Source: CAVYOD01 sp963770045
Lineage (GTDB): Bacteria; Acidobacteriota; Aminicenantia; Aminicenantales; CAVYOD01
Direction: 5' to 3'
Length of the DNA: 64,000 nt
NCBI GenBank assembly: GCA_963770045.1
Contig: CAVYOD010000014.1
Location: 124,001 to 188,000 of the forward strand
The notes beneath the pieces are model-generated. The model was given only the letters and a program-made list of their open reading frames with translations, was not told where the DNA came from and made no database searches. Below, piece by piece: positions 45,406-54,613 of this stretch. Position 1 is the stretch's first letter; every line of letters starts with the position of its first letter. The translations under genes were made by a program, and so were the position numbers.

Positions 45406-46085
45406 TTATAAGCTCGTCTTTGATTCTTTGCTCAGAGACGGCTTCTTCCTCATTTCCATAAGGTCGTTCAAGAAATTGACCTTCTCGCCGTAGGCGGCCA
45501 GGAGATAAGTCCTCGCTCCCAGGTCGTTGGGGTCCTGACGGACCGCCTGCTCACAGGCCGCAATCGTCGCATTGATCACCTGGAGATTCCGGCTGAGGAC
45601 GCTGAGCCAGAGCTCGGATCGACGCCGTTCTTTTGAGAGGCCAGGGCCTCATCGAGCGCCTTGATCGCCAACTGGTAATGGTGCTCGGCCTCCTTCAGCT
45701 TGGCCAGGGGATCGCTTCTCCCCCAATGCCGCGTGCCCAGAAAAATCCCGCCGGCGACAACGGCCAGCACGGCGGCCACGGTCAAGGCATAGCGAACCGC
45801 GGGCTGGAAGCCAAAAAATCCTCGCCCCGGCTTCTGAGACGCAGATGCCTGGCGGACGTCCCTTCTCTCTGCTTCCAGTCTCGCCCTGATCTTCGACCAG
45901 ACGGCATCCGAGGGAGCAGGCGCCGAGAGGTGCCCGGCTTCCTTGACCACAGCCGAAAAATCCGCCAGGAGCTCCCGGCAGTCCGCGCAGGCCGCACAGT
46001 GCGCCCGGAGCGATCGTTCCCGGCGAGAATCAAGCTCTCCGTCCAGATATTCACTGATCAACCTCCTGGCTTTCGAGCATCTCAT
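45406..46085 (-). CDS. zinc-finger anti-sigma factor (one frameshift)
   Basis: N-terminus MRCSKARRLISEYLDGELDS followed by HCAACADC, the H-x3-C-x2-C zinc-binding anti-sigma domain. One TM helix at YALTVAAVLAVVAGGIFLGT. The periplasmic part continues past a break near 45620: adding one G in CCGAGC gives DPELWLSVLSRNLQVINATI, then AACEQAVRQDPNDLGARTYL and the stop at 45406. Its ATG overlaps the sigma-factor stop by 4 bp (ATGA). It should hold the ECF sigma factor at the membrane until an envelope signal releases it. Confidence 0.85.
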
Positions 46086-46756
46086 GATCTGTCTCCTAAG
46101 AAAATGCCTTTCTTTTTGAGGTATTGCCTCACCTTGAGCCGGGCTTTGAACAGCTGCGACTTGGATGTTCCTACAGAGCAGCCCAGCGTCCGGGCGATCT
46201 CCCTGTGTTTGAAACCCTGGACATCATGAAGCACAAAAACGCTTCTCAACTTGGCGGGCAGGGCCTGGATCGCTTCCTCGAGAGGCTTCCGTATGTTCCG
46301 TTCGTGACCGTCATAAGAGGCTTCCTCGAGCTTGCCTTCGATTTCGGCCATGGGGATCGTTTTCTGAGATCGGCTCTTCTTCTCCCGGAGGAAGCTATAA
46401 CACTCGTTGAGGGCAATCCGGTAAATCCAGGCTGAAAAAGTTCCCGAGTCCTTCACGTCCCCCAGGTGGGTGAAGATCTTGATGAAAATATCCTGCAACA
46501 GGTCTTCGGCTGTCGCCCGGTCAGAGCTGTAACGGTAGGCCAGGTTGAAAACGGGCTGTTTGAACTGCTGGTAAATAGTTTCCATGGCCGCCACGTCCCC
46601 TGCAGCGGCGCGCCGAACGAGGGCTTCCTGAGAATCAGCGCGATCCATGTTGTTCTTCATCGCCAGGCCAGCCAGGTCCCGGGTTTTGGCGTAAACCTGG
46701 GCTGTATTATCGCTCATTTGCCCTTCAAGCACCAGCGTCGCGGCCGAGGTATCCAT
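46082..46756 (-). CDS. ECF-type RNA polymerase sigma factor
   Basis: Region 2: YQQFKQPVFNLAYRYSSDRA then TAEDLLQDIFIKIFTHLGDV; region 4: LEEAIQALPAKLRSVFVLHD, VQGFKHREIARTLGCSVGTS KSQLFKARLKVRQYLKKKG. 224 residues from the first ATG; a later in-frame Met (37 residues in) gives a more usual length, so the exact start is uncertain. Directly followed by its anti-sigma factor and DUF4097 gene. Probably autoregulated; no promoter of the sigma's own class could be identified with confidence. Confidence 0.9.
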   Translation of the reverse strand: MDTSAATLVLEGQMSDNTAQVYAKTRDLAGLAMKNNMDRADSQEALVRRAAAGDVAAMETIYQQFKQPVFNLAYRYSSDRATAEDLLQDIFIKIFTHLGDVKDSGTFSAWIYRIALNECYSFLREKKSRSQKTIPMAEIEGKLEEASYDGHERNIRKPLEEAIQALPAKLRSVFVLHDVQGFKHREIARTLGCSVGTSKSQLFKARLKVRQYLKKKGIFLGDRS

Positions 46757-46805
46757 CTTGGTGATTCCTCAACCGATAAAGATGAAAAAGAAGGGCAAAA
46801 GGTTG

Positions 46806-46975
46806 CTAAAGACGTCTATCTTGTCGTCTCGTTTATCTCGTCATCTCGTCAGATATCTTTAAATGAGGTCTTTGGCCCTCAGGTCACCCTCTAAAGAAAG
46901 TAAAAAACCAGAGTGTTATAGCGCATTTTCTTGATGAGAAGACGAAAAAGACTAGATGGACGAGATAGACGGCGC
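46806..46975. repeat. paired TCTCGTC / GACGAGA repeat tracts
   Basis: TATCTTGTCGTCTCGTTTA, TCTCGTCA, TCTCGTCAG on the plus strand (46813-46853) are followed 80 nt later by GATGAGAAGACGAAAA, GACTAGATGGACGAGATAG (46932-46973). Same family as 13851-13970. They lie in the spacer between the DUF5916 stop and the sigma-factor start and might end DUF5916 transcription. No other gene in 46757-46987. Confidence 0.5.
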
Positions 46976-46987
46976 TGGCGCTTTACG

Positions 46988-49256
46988 CTAGCGCAGCCAG
47001 GCGTAGCCGATCTTCACGAAGAAGGTCCGGTCGGTTTGGGTCAGATCCAGGCCCGGCATCCCGAGATAGTTATCGGAATACCCGAGGAAAAGCACGGTCT
47101 GGGGGTTGAGCTTGTAGGAGAACAAGAATTGGCTGAAGAATGTTTTGGTCTTGGCGGTCACGGGGAAGGAATAGAGGTCGGGATTGCGACTCACGTCTTG
47201 ATACTGAAGAATCGCCCTGACGAATGTCCGGACATTGAAATTATAGACCAGGCGGGCCTGGCTCAAATTGGCCGTGTAGATCTCGTTTCCCTTCAGGTTG
47301 AGCCGCTCATAGACATGGCTGAAGTTAAGGTTGATGTGCCGGCCGACATTGTATTCCAGGCCCGGCATCAAACTTACGACCGAGGCCAAACGTGAATTGC
47401 TGTAGTCGACGCTGTCTCCGACCTTCCCATAGAACTGAACCCAGACGCCGGAAGCCGGCTTGAGCTCGCCGCCGAGCGAGAACTGATTGCGGTCATAAAT
47501 GGCAGAATTGTAGAATTCTTTCAGCCGGCTGAGCGTCACCCTGATTCTTGACTGCAGCGGGCCCATATACCCCCCATAAACGGAAATCGCCTGGTCGGTC
47601 AGCCGGCCATGGATAGTCTCTCCCCTTGATCCCTCCACCCCGAACTGGAGCTGGGTAAACCAGCCTCCTGGCGTCCCCCAAACCTGCCGCGTCAGCCCGC
47701 TGTCCAGGCGGCGATAATCAACCTGAGGGATGAAGCCGGAGTCGGCCCGGAAGTTCGAGGTCAGGGCGCCCCCGTTGGCCCAATAAATCCACTCGCGGCC
47801 CACGTGCTGAAAACTGGCTATGAGCCCGTCACCCCCGAATGGCCTCGATGGCTGGCGGAATTGAACGGCGATCCCCTGCGGATACTCGGATTCCGAATGG
47901 AGGTACTGGAAACGGAGTGATTTGGTCCTGGAGAGCCAGAGGAAACTATCAAACCCAAGGACATGGTTGTAGTAATTCGTCCCGACGCGACCGGCATAGA
48001 GAACGCCAATCGTCGAAGCCCGGCCCAGATCTCGCCTGTAACGAAAAACGCCGCTCGTAACCCCTTCCTCAAGGGACGTGGAGGTCGACCCCTGGTTGGA
48101 GGGGAAAATCAGGTTGTTGATCCGGTCGTAGGCGCCGAAGAAGCCGATCGCGTTTTCCCCCACTTTTCCTGTCAGCTTGATCCCGCCGGCCGGATCGGCC
48201 ACCGTGCGGGTAAAAACGGCCTGGAGAGGGGTCAGGAAAAAATCGGCGCCTTCAAGAAAGAAGGGCCTCTTCTCGGGATAAAAAAGGGCGAATCGGGTGT
48301 TTACGGCCAACTGGGCCACATCGGCCTCAACCTGGGAAAAATCAGGGTTGGCCGTGGCATTGAAAATCAGATTCGGCGTGATACCCCAGCGGGCCGTGAT
48401 GCCGGGTTCCGCATCGATCTTCCCAGCTTTGATCGGCCCGGCCGGGAAATCCTGGCGCAAGTCGGTGCGCTTGGAAGTCACAGTTGGATCAATTTCGATG
48501 TTCGAGCCGGGACTGATGCCGCGAATTCCCGAAATCTTATTAACCTGGCAAAGCAGACAGAGGACATTCCTGTCCCTGGGATGGGTTTCCATTCTGTGCC
48601 TGACGTTTCGAGGCCAGGAGCGCTCGGCGCTGAAACCCCAAGTCTGTTCCGCGTGGGTCCTCGGGAAGCGGAGCTGGTTGAACGGGATGGCCATCTCGAT
48701 CGTATATCCCCAGTCGGTAATTTTTCCTGCCGAGTCCCAGATCGCATCCCAGGAAAAATCTTCGTAGCCTTCCTGCTGGCTGAAGTTGGCGTCAGCCTGG
48801 ACCCCGAGCGGGTTGACCCGGAATTCGAACCCGCGCCGTTCGTCGTTGAAAGCGTCGATGAGGACATTGATGTGGTCGTCTTGGATAAACGTGTCGCTCG
48901 CATCCCTGTCCATGAGGTGGGCGCGAATCTGCCCGGGATCAGGATCATAGCAGCGAAAAGCGATATAAAATTTATCATGATCGTAGGTGACCAGACAGTC
49001 GGTATCGACCGGCGGAGCGGCGTTATCCCCCGGCATCCATTCATAGGGGAGCTTCATGACTGTGGCCTTGGACCAGGCCTCTTCGTCCAGGATGCCGTCG
49101 ACTTTTATTTTTGAAGCGGCAGGACTGATCTTGTATGAAGCCGCGACAAGAGGCTTGGGCATTTCCTCGGACCGAGCAATACGCCCCCACGCCCGGCATA
49201 GAGATAAGCACAACCGCGGCGAGTGCCGCCGGGAACAAGATACTCTGGATCTTCAT
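46988..49256 (-). CDS. CBM9-like / DUF5916 outer-membrane barrel protein (frameshift after signal)
   Basis: Signal peptide MKIQSILFPAALAAVVLISM from ATG 49256; a shift near 49190 joins it to the 741-residue frame. Residues ~30-230 are a CBM9-like domain (KIKVDGILDEEAWSKATVMK, YIAFRCYDPDPGQIRAHLMD). The remainder is a DUF5916 beta-barrel (FYPEKRPFFLEGADFFLTPL, RQVWGTPGGWFTQLQFGVEG) ending in a barrel-like RTFFVKIGYAWLR. Frequent in Acidobacteria, Bacteroidetes and Gemmatimonadetes; thought to be outer-membrane proteins for carbohydrate or other ligand binding. No TonB plug is visible. Confidence 0.82.
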
Positions 49257-49389
49257 AGACTCCTTTTTCCAAGCCAAAGCCTGAGGTACATTATACGGGC
49301 TGAACATGAATTTTGTTGCCAATCGGGCCAAAATACTTTTTCGGGTCAGTCCAACTCCTGGCAGTATTTTCAGTTCACGGGGTCAGGCT

Positions 49390-49418
49390 AATTGTCGGTG
49401 TTTATGCCTGTGACAATT
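49390..49418. promoter_or_regulatory. inverted repeat in the divergent DUF5916/HlyD spacer
   Basis: AATTGTC (49390-49396) and GACAATT (49412-49418), 15 bp apart, in the 240-bp spacer between divergent genes. It has the form of an operator, but no matching regulator gene is adjacent. Confidence 0.35.
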
Positions 49419-49495
49419 GAAACAAAAAGAAAAAAAATATCGTCATAGTAGATGATCGGCACGAGATTGGGTCGCAAGGCGCCAAAGGAGCGAAC

Positions 49496-50482
49496 ATGAA
49501 AAAGCCCGAGCAAGTCCTGTTAATCCTCGGACACGTCTTCCTCTCTTTGGTCATCGTCTCCTGTCAGTCTAAATCGGGCGCTGCAGGCGTCATCGAAGTT
49601 TCCGGCTTGATCGAGGCCATTAAAACGGATATCAAGGCTCAGACCCAGGGCGAAGTGAAGGAAGTCTTTGTCCGGGAGGGGCAGCAGGTCAGAAAGGGAG
49701 ACCCTCTCTGTCGCCTGGACGATGAGAAACTCACCCTCCAGCTCAAACAGGTCCAGGCAGCCATCGAGGGAGCCAGAGCCGCCGTCCGTCTCGCCAAGAA
49801 GGGGACAAAACAGGAGCTCATCAAGATCGCCAAGAACCAGCTCGATATCGCCGCCAAAGAGCTGGATCAGGCTCAATTGGACCAGGAGAGAATGACCAGG
49901 CTCTTGAGCGAAGGGGCGGTATCGCAGTCGCAAAAAGAGAAGGCCGACCTGAGGTCCACGGCGGCCAAAGAGAGTTACAAGAGCGCGGATGAAAATTACC
50001 GGATGGCCCTCCGCGGAAAAGAGAAAGAAGAAATCGAAATGGCCGAAGCCCAACTCAATAACTTCGAATCCCAGCGACAGCTCTTGCAGAGGTCGATTCA
50101 GGATGCCCATGTCGTTTCCCCGGTGGACGGGTTTCTCGAGGTGAAGCATGTCGAGGTCGGCGAACTCGCCTCTCCGGGCACGATCCTCTTTAGCATCATC
50201 GATTTCAGCCAGACCTATGTCAAAGCCTACGTCCCGGAGGAGGACGTAGGCCGGATCAAGATCGGCGATCGGGTTGAAGTCAGGACAGATGCCTACGCTC
50301 AAAAGACATATCCGGGCAAGGTCGATTATATTTCCCAGGAAGCCGAGTTCGCTCCGAAGAACGTCCAAACCAAAGAGGAGCGTCTGAAGCTGGTCTATAT
50401 GGTCAAGTCCTACCTCGATAACTCCTCAGGCGAGCTCAAACCCGGAATGCCGGTCGATGTCAAAATAGTAAGTAGTAAATAG
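49496..50482 (+). CDS. HlyD-family membrane-fusion lipoprotein
   Basis: 328 residues; lipobox LVIVSC after a hydrophobic signal, so anchored to the inner membrane. Biotinyl-lipoyl-like halves: IKAQTQGEVKEVFVREGQQV and DAHVVSPVDGFLEVKHVEVG, separated by a long coiled coil (about residues 80-200, e.g. ELDQAQLDQERMTRLLSEGA), then YVPEEDVGRIKIGDRVEVRT beta-barrel domain. First gene of an exporter operon with two ABC ATPases and two ABC-2 permeases (YbhGFSR-like arrangement). The last codons and stop lie inside a heptamer repeat. Confidence 0.9.
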   Translation: MKKPEQVLLILGHVFLSLVIVSCQSKSGAAGVIEVSGLIEAIKTDIKAQTQGEVKEVFVREGQQVRKGDPLCRLDDEKLTLQLKQVQAAIEGARAAVRLAKKGTKQELIKIAKNQLDIAAKELDQAQLDQERMTRLLSEGAVSQSQKEKADLRSTAAKESYKSADENYRMALRGKEKEEIEMAEAQLNNFESQRQLLQRSIQDAHVVSPVDGFLEVKHVEVGELASPGTILFSIIDFSQTYVKAYVPEEDVGRIKIGDRVEVRTDAYAQKTYPGKVDYISQEAEFAPKNVQTKEERLKLVYMVKSYLDNSSGELKPGMPVDVKIVSSK

Positions 50483-50640
50483 TAAATGGTAAGTGGAGAA
50501 TTAGAAGTTAGAAAAAAGAAATAGCGAGCTGGCTTTCTTGATTGCTACGACGTATGAGATTTTGTTCAATCCATACGACTTGCTGAAGACGACTTTCCAT
50601 ATGCTAATTACTACTTACTGTTTACTCCTTACTGATTAAC
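50468..50640. repeat. inverted pair of heptamer tandem repeats between hlyD and ATPase genes
   Basis: GTAAGTA, GTAAATA, GTAAATG, GTAAGTG (50468-50495) is followed 112 bp later by TTACTAC, TTACTGT, TTACTCC, TTACTGA (50608-50635), its complement. The first tract contains the HlyD stop codon; the second ends five bases before the ATPase ATG and replaces a normal ribosome site. The pair can form a long stem in the mRNA. No gene in between. Confidence 0.7.
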
Positions 50641-51582
50641 ATGATTGCTATAGAGGTCGAGAATTTAACCAAGCGGTTCCACGAAATGACGGCCATCGAT
50701 TCTCTGAGCCTGGAAATCGAAAAGGGCCAGATCATCGGCATGATCGGCCCGGACGGGGCGGGAAAGACGACCCTCCTTCGCCTCCTCACCGGGCTCTACA
50801 AACCGACTTCAGGATTGATCCGGATCGGGGGTCTCGATCTCGTCACCAACGTCCAGAAGATCAAAGACCATATCGGCTACATGCCCCAGCACTTCAGCCT
50901 GTACGGGGATCTCACGGTGGCTGAAAACCTCAAATTCTTTTCCGACCTCTACGGCGTCACCTCCGAAAGGTTCGAGACCCGCAGGCAAGAACTGCTGCGC
51001 TTCTCCGGCCTCGGTTCTTTCCAGGATCGCTTGGCGAGAAACCTCTCCGGTGGAATGCAGAAAAAACTGGCCCTGGCCTGCAACCTCTTCCACACCCCGG
51101 ACATTCTCTTTCTCGACGAACCCACGACAGGCGTCGACCCTGTTTCCCGGCGCGAGCTCTGGCAGCTCCTCTTCGAACTCAACGCCCAGGGCGTCACTCT
51201 CATCTTGACAACGCCCTATATGGATGAGGCTTCAAAGTGCCACCGCGTCGCGCTCCTCTATGAGGGTACGCTCTTAACGTACGAGCCGCCTCAAGCCTTA
51301 ATCCAAGAGATGAAGGACGAGATCTTTGAGCTTCTCGCCGACCGCGAGCAGGCCCGGGCGGCCCTGCGGAGTCTCCCCGGGCTCAAGAGCGTTAATCCAT
51401 TCGGGGACGCGCTCCATCTGGTCTTTGAAGCCGGACGTCTAAGGACTGAAGACATCACCCGATCCCTTCAAGAGCATGGAGTCGCCTTGAGATCGCTCAG
51501 GCGGATCTCACCATCGATCGAGGACGTCTTCCTGACCCTTGTCCAGGAAAAAAGGCGAACCCCAAAAGAGAACTATGCTTAG
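50641..51582 (+). CDS. ABC exporter ATPase 1 (YbhF N-half-like)
   Basis: 313 residues. Walker A IGPDGAGKTTLLRL, Q-loop YMPQHFSLYGDLTVAENL, signature LSGGMQKKLALA, Walker B ILFLDEPTTGVDP, and an H-loop with Thr-Pro in place of His (TTPYMDEASKC). Loss of the switch His suggests that this ATPase may be the degenerate partner. The C-terminal ~80 residues are the accessory domain of the CcmA/YbhF class. The ATG is not preceded by a purine-rich ribosome site; it follows the heptamer repeat. Stop overlaps the next ATPase start by 8 bp. Confidence 0.9.
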   Translation: MIAIEVENLTKRFHEMTAIDSLSLEIEKGQIIGMIGPDGAGKTTLLRLLTGLYKPTSGLIRIGGLDLVTNVQKIKDHIGYMPQHFSLYGDLTVAENLKFFSDLYGVTSERFETRRQELLRFSGLGSFQDRLARNLSGGMQKKLALACNLFHTPDILFLDEPTTGVDPVSRRELWQLLFELNAQGVTLILTTPYMDEASKCHRVALLYEGTLLTYEPPQALIQEMKDEIFELLADREQARAALRSLPGLKSVNPFGDALHLVFEAGRLRTEDITRSLQEHGVALRSLRRISPSIEDVFLTLVQEKRRTPKENYA

Positions 51583-52315
51583 CATCGAAGTCAGTGACCT
51601 GACCAAAAAATTCGGCTCTTTCACCGCCGTGGATCACATCTCGTTCGGCGTTAACAAAGGAGAGATCTTCGGGTTTCTTGGCCCTAACGGCGCGGGAAAG
51701 TCGACAACCATCCGGATGTTATGCGGCATCATCCGCCCCACCTCGGGCCGGGGACGCGTCGGAGGGTTCGATATCTCCTCCCAGCCCGAAGAAATAAAAA
51801 AAATCATCGGCTACATGTCGCAGCGGTTTACACTCTACGGCGATCTCACCGTCAGAGAGAATTTGGACTTTTTCGCCGGGATCCATCATCTCGCCCCGGA
51901 GCGCGAGACGGAGAGGAAGGCCTGGGTGCTCAAGATGGCCGGCCTGGAGGGCCGGGAGAATTCTCTGACCAGGGAGCTCTCGGGAGGCTGGAGGCAGCGC
52001 CTCTCGCTCGGCTGCGCGATTCTTCACGAGCCGGACATCCTTTTCTTGGACGAACCGACGGCGAGCGTCGATCCAATCTCCAGGCGCGATTTCTGGGATC
52101 TCATCTATGAGCTGGCCGGCCGGGGGACGACGGTCCTGGTCACCTCCCACTACATGGACGAGGTCGAGCGCTGCCAGCGGATCGCGATTATCTATTCCGG
52201 AAAGATCATCGGCCTCGGCTCGCCCAAGGAGCTGAAGCGGACCTTCACCGAGCGCGAGGACTCCTCCCTCGAAGATGTATTTCTTTCGGCCATTGCCAGG
52301 GCGGCTCAACCATGA
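51575..52315 (+). CDS. ABC exporter ATPase 2 (YbhF C-half-like)
   Basis: Start at ATG 51575 (MLSIEVSDLTKKFGSFTAVD), overlapping the preceding gene by 8 bp. Walker A LGPNGAGKSTTIRML, Q-loop YMSQRFTLYGDLTVRENL, signature LSGGWRQRLSLG, Walker B ILFLDEPTASVDP, intact H-loop TSHYMDEVERC. 246 residues. In E. coli YbhF both ATPase units are one polypeptide; here they are separate genes, expected to form a heterodimer with ATPase 1. Stop overlaps the permease start by 4 bp (ATGA). Confidence 0.92.
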   Translation: MLSIEVSDLTKKFGSFTAVDHISFGVNKGEIFGFLGPNGAGKSTTIRMLCGIIRPTSGRGRVGGFDISSQPEEIKKIIGYMSQRFTLYGDLTVRENLDFFAGIHHLAPERETERKAWVLKMAGLEGRENSLTRELSGGWRQRLSLGCAILHEPDILFLDEPTASVDPISRRDFWDLIYELAGRGTTVLVTSHYMDEVERCQRIAIIYSGKIIGLGSPKELKRTFTEREDSSLEDVFLSAIARAAQP

Positions 52316-53451
52316 GCACCAGGATCGCCCCCATTATGAGAAAGGAGATCATCCATCTCCGGAGAGACCCGCGGAGCCTGTTTTTAGCCTTGGGGATGCC
52401 GATCGTTCTCCTCCTTCTTTTCGGCTTCGCCGTCAAGATCGACATCAGCCACGTCTCCCTGGGCATCGTTGACCAGGACAACACCTCGCTCAGCCGGGAT
52501 CTGCGTTCACGGATGCAGGCAACGGAATACTTTGATTTTCACTACCTTCTCCCCAGCTATGAGGGCGCGGAACGGCTCTTGAACGAGGGAAAGGTCAAGA
52601 TTGTCGTCGTCATCCCCACCCATTTCGCCAGGGACCTCGGCCAGGGTCAAAACGCCGGGCTCCAGCTCCTCGTCGACGGGAGCAACAACAACACCGCCCT
52701 CATCGCCCTCGGCTACATGAGCCGGCTCATCCAGAAGTTCTCGACCGACATCCTCCTCGAGATGGCCAATTCCCGGGGAGGCGTCGCGTTGGCCTCCGGC
52801 ATTCCCTCGGTCAACCCCGAGTTTCGAATCTGGTACAACCCGGAACTCCGCAGCACGAACTACATCGTCCCCGGGCTGATCGCGGTCGTGATGATGATCG
52901 TGACCGCGATGCTGACCTCGCTCACCGTCGCCCGGGAATGGGAAACGGGAACGATGGAACAGCTCATCAGCACCCCGGCCCGCCCGCTCGAGATCATCAT
53001 CGGAAAGCTCGTCCCCTATTTTCTGCTCGGGATCGTCCAGATCACCCTGGTCGTGCTCATCGGAATCTTTGTCTTCGGCGTCCCCCTCAAGGGCAGCATC
53101 CTCTTTTTGTTTATCGTCTCTTCGGTCTTCCTTCTGAACGGCCTGGGGATGGGGCTTTTTATCTCGACCATTACAAAATCCCAGCAACTGGCGTTTCAGC
53201 TCAGTCTGCTGTTGACACTGCTGCCTTCCTACATCCTGTCCGGCTTCATATTCCCGATCTCCAGCATGCCCCAAATCATCCAGTACGCGACCTATCTCAT
53301 ACCGGCCCGTTATTTCCTGATCGTCATCCGGGGGATCTTCCTCAAAGGGGTTGGCCTGAACATCCTCTGGCCGCAATTTTTAACTTTGATCTTTTTTGCG
53401 GTCGCGATCCTGTTGGTCTGCGCCAGAAGGCTGCGATTGAGCCTGGAATAA
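52312..53451 (+). CDS. ABC-2 type permease (YbhS-like)
   Basis: 379 residues. TM1 at residues ~22-40 (LFLALGMPIVLLLLFGFAVK), a large extracytoplasmic domain (~45-180), then five TM helices (IVPGLIAVVMMIVTAMLTSL, TMEQLISTPARPLEIIIGKL before the next pair, and LLTLLPSYILSGFIFPISSM). This is the drug-exporter ABC2_membrane_3 layout. The neighbouring permease has the same architecture, so they probably pair as a heterodimer. Substrate unknown; homologues export cationic drugs or lipids. Confidence 0.92.
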   Translation: MSTRIAPIMRKEIIHLRRDPRSLFLALGMPIVLLLLFGFAVKIDISHVSLGIVDQDNTSLSRDLRSRMQATEYFDFHYLLPSYEGAERLLNEGKVKIVVVIPTHFARDLGQGQNAGLQLLVDGSNNNTALIALGYMSRLIQKFSTDILLEMANSRGGVALASGIPSVNPEFRIWYNPELRSTNYIVPGLIAVVMMIVTAMLTSLTVAREWETGTMEQLISTPARPLEIIIGKLVPYFLLGIVQITLVVLIGIFVFGVPLKGSILFLFIVSSVFLLNGLGMGLFISTITKSQQLAFQLSLLLTLLPSYILSGFIFPISSMPQIIQYATYLIPARYFLIVIRGIFLKGVGLNILWPQFLTLIFFAVAILLVCARRLRLSLE

Positions 53452-53453
53452 CC

Positions 53454-54569
53454 ATGATACGGACGATCCTCCACCTCCTCCGCAAAGAGTTCATCCAGAC
53501 CTTCCGCGACAGGCGAATGTTGATGCCCATCTTTGTCGCTCCGGTCATTCAATTGATCCTCTTCGGCTACGGAGTGAATATGGACATCAACCATATTCCC
53601 CTGGCCGTCCTCGACTACGACCACACTCAGGAGAGCCGGAGCCTGATCGCGGCCTTCATTCCGACCGAATACTTTAGGCTCAAGGGAGAGCTCTCGAGTT
53701 CCAGGGAGATCGATCGCCTCCTCGAGGCCAGAAAAATCCAGGCCGCTCTCGTCATCCCCGAGCATTTTGGAAGGGACCTTAAAGACAGAAAGGAAACCGC
53801 GGTCCAAGTCATCATCGACGGCACCGACGCCAACTCGGCCACGATCATCCAGAACTACGTCTCGCTGATCGCCGCCAACTATTCCGCCGGGATCCTGACC
53901 GAAGTCCTGGGCCGGAAACCCGAAGGCCTTGTCATCCCCGAGCCGAGGATCTGGTTCAATCCTGAACTCAGGAGCTCGGTCTACTTTGTGCCGGGCATCA
54001 TCTGCCTCATCCTCATGCTCACGACGCTCACCTTGACCTCGATGGCCATCACCCGGGAGCGGGAAATGGGCACCCTGGAACAGCTCATTGTCTCTCCGAT
54101 CAGGGTCCTGGAGCTTGTCCTCGGAAAAACGATCCCCTTTGTCATCATCGGATTCTTCGATGTCATCCTGGTCCTGACCGCCGGGAAGTTGATCTTCAGC
54201 GTGCCCATCCTCGGCAGCCTCCCATTTCTTTTCGGGGTCTGCTTCCTCTTTGTTCTCACAACGCTCAACCTCGGGCTTCTCATCTCGACAATCTCCCGGA
54301 CTCAGCAGCAGGCGATGATGACAGCCTTCTTTTTCATGATGCCGGCCATGCTTCTCTCGGGCATTTTCACCTCGATCGAATCGATGCCCAAGCCGATCCA
54401 GTACATCACCTACCTCAACCCTCTTCGCTATTTCAGCAAAGCGGTGAGAGCGATCCTGCTCAAGGGGAATGGGATATCCGTCCTCTGGCCTGAAGTCCTG
54501 GCCCTCTTCGGCATGGGCCTCATCGCCATGACCATCAGCTCGCTGAGGTTCAGGAAATACTTGGAATAA
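53454..54569 (+). CDS. ABC-2 type permease (YbhR-like)
   Basis: Start at ATG 53454 (MIRTILHLLRKEFIQTFRDR), 2 bp after the first permease stop; a longer in-frame upstream reading only retraces that gene. 371 residues with the same architecture: TM1 LMPIFVAPVIQLILFGYGVN, extracytoplasmic domain, then TLEQLIVSPIRVLELVLGKT and FFFMMPAMLLSGIFTSIESM. Ends ...SLRFRKYLE. A 33-bp copy of its 3' end recurs at 56118-56150. Last gene of the exporter operon. Confidence 0.92.
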   Translation: MIRTILHLLRKEFIQTFRDRRMLMPIFVAPVIQLILFGYGVNMDINHIPLAVLDYDHTQESRSLIAAFIPTEYFRLKGELSSSREIDRLLEARKIQAALVIPEHFGRDLKDRKETAVQVIIDGTDANSATIIQNYVSLIAANYSAGILTEVLGRKPEGLVIPEPRIWFNPELRSSVYFVPGIICLILMLTTLTLTSMAITREREMGTLEQLIVSPIRVLELVLGKTIPFVIIGFFDVILVLTAGKLIFSVPILGSLPFLFGVCFLFVLTTLNLGLLISTISRTQQQAMMTAFFFMMPAMLLSGIFTSIESMPKPIQYITYLNPLRYFSKAVRAILLKGNGISVLWPEVLALFGMGLIAMTISSLRFRKYLE

Positions 54570-54611
54570 AGACCTGGTGAGGAGTAAGGGGCCAGGGGTA
54601 AGGGGTAATTA
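54539..54611 (+). repeat. 33-bp direct repeat (copy 1) followed by heptamer repeat
   Basis: 54539-54571 is the end of the permease gene (encoding SLRFRKYLE and stop); a copy with three mismatches is at 56118-56150. Immediately after come heptamers GTGAGGA, GTAAGGG, GCCAGGG, GTAAGGG, GTAATTA (54577-54611). Confidence 0.7.
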
Positions 54612-54613
54612 TC

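Noticed and set aside
50468..50640. CRISPR-like repeat array
   Set aside because: Units are 7 bp and contiguous, without spacers or cas genes.
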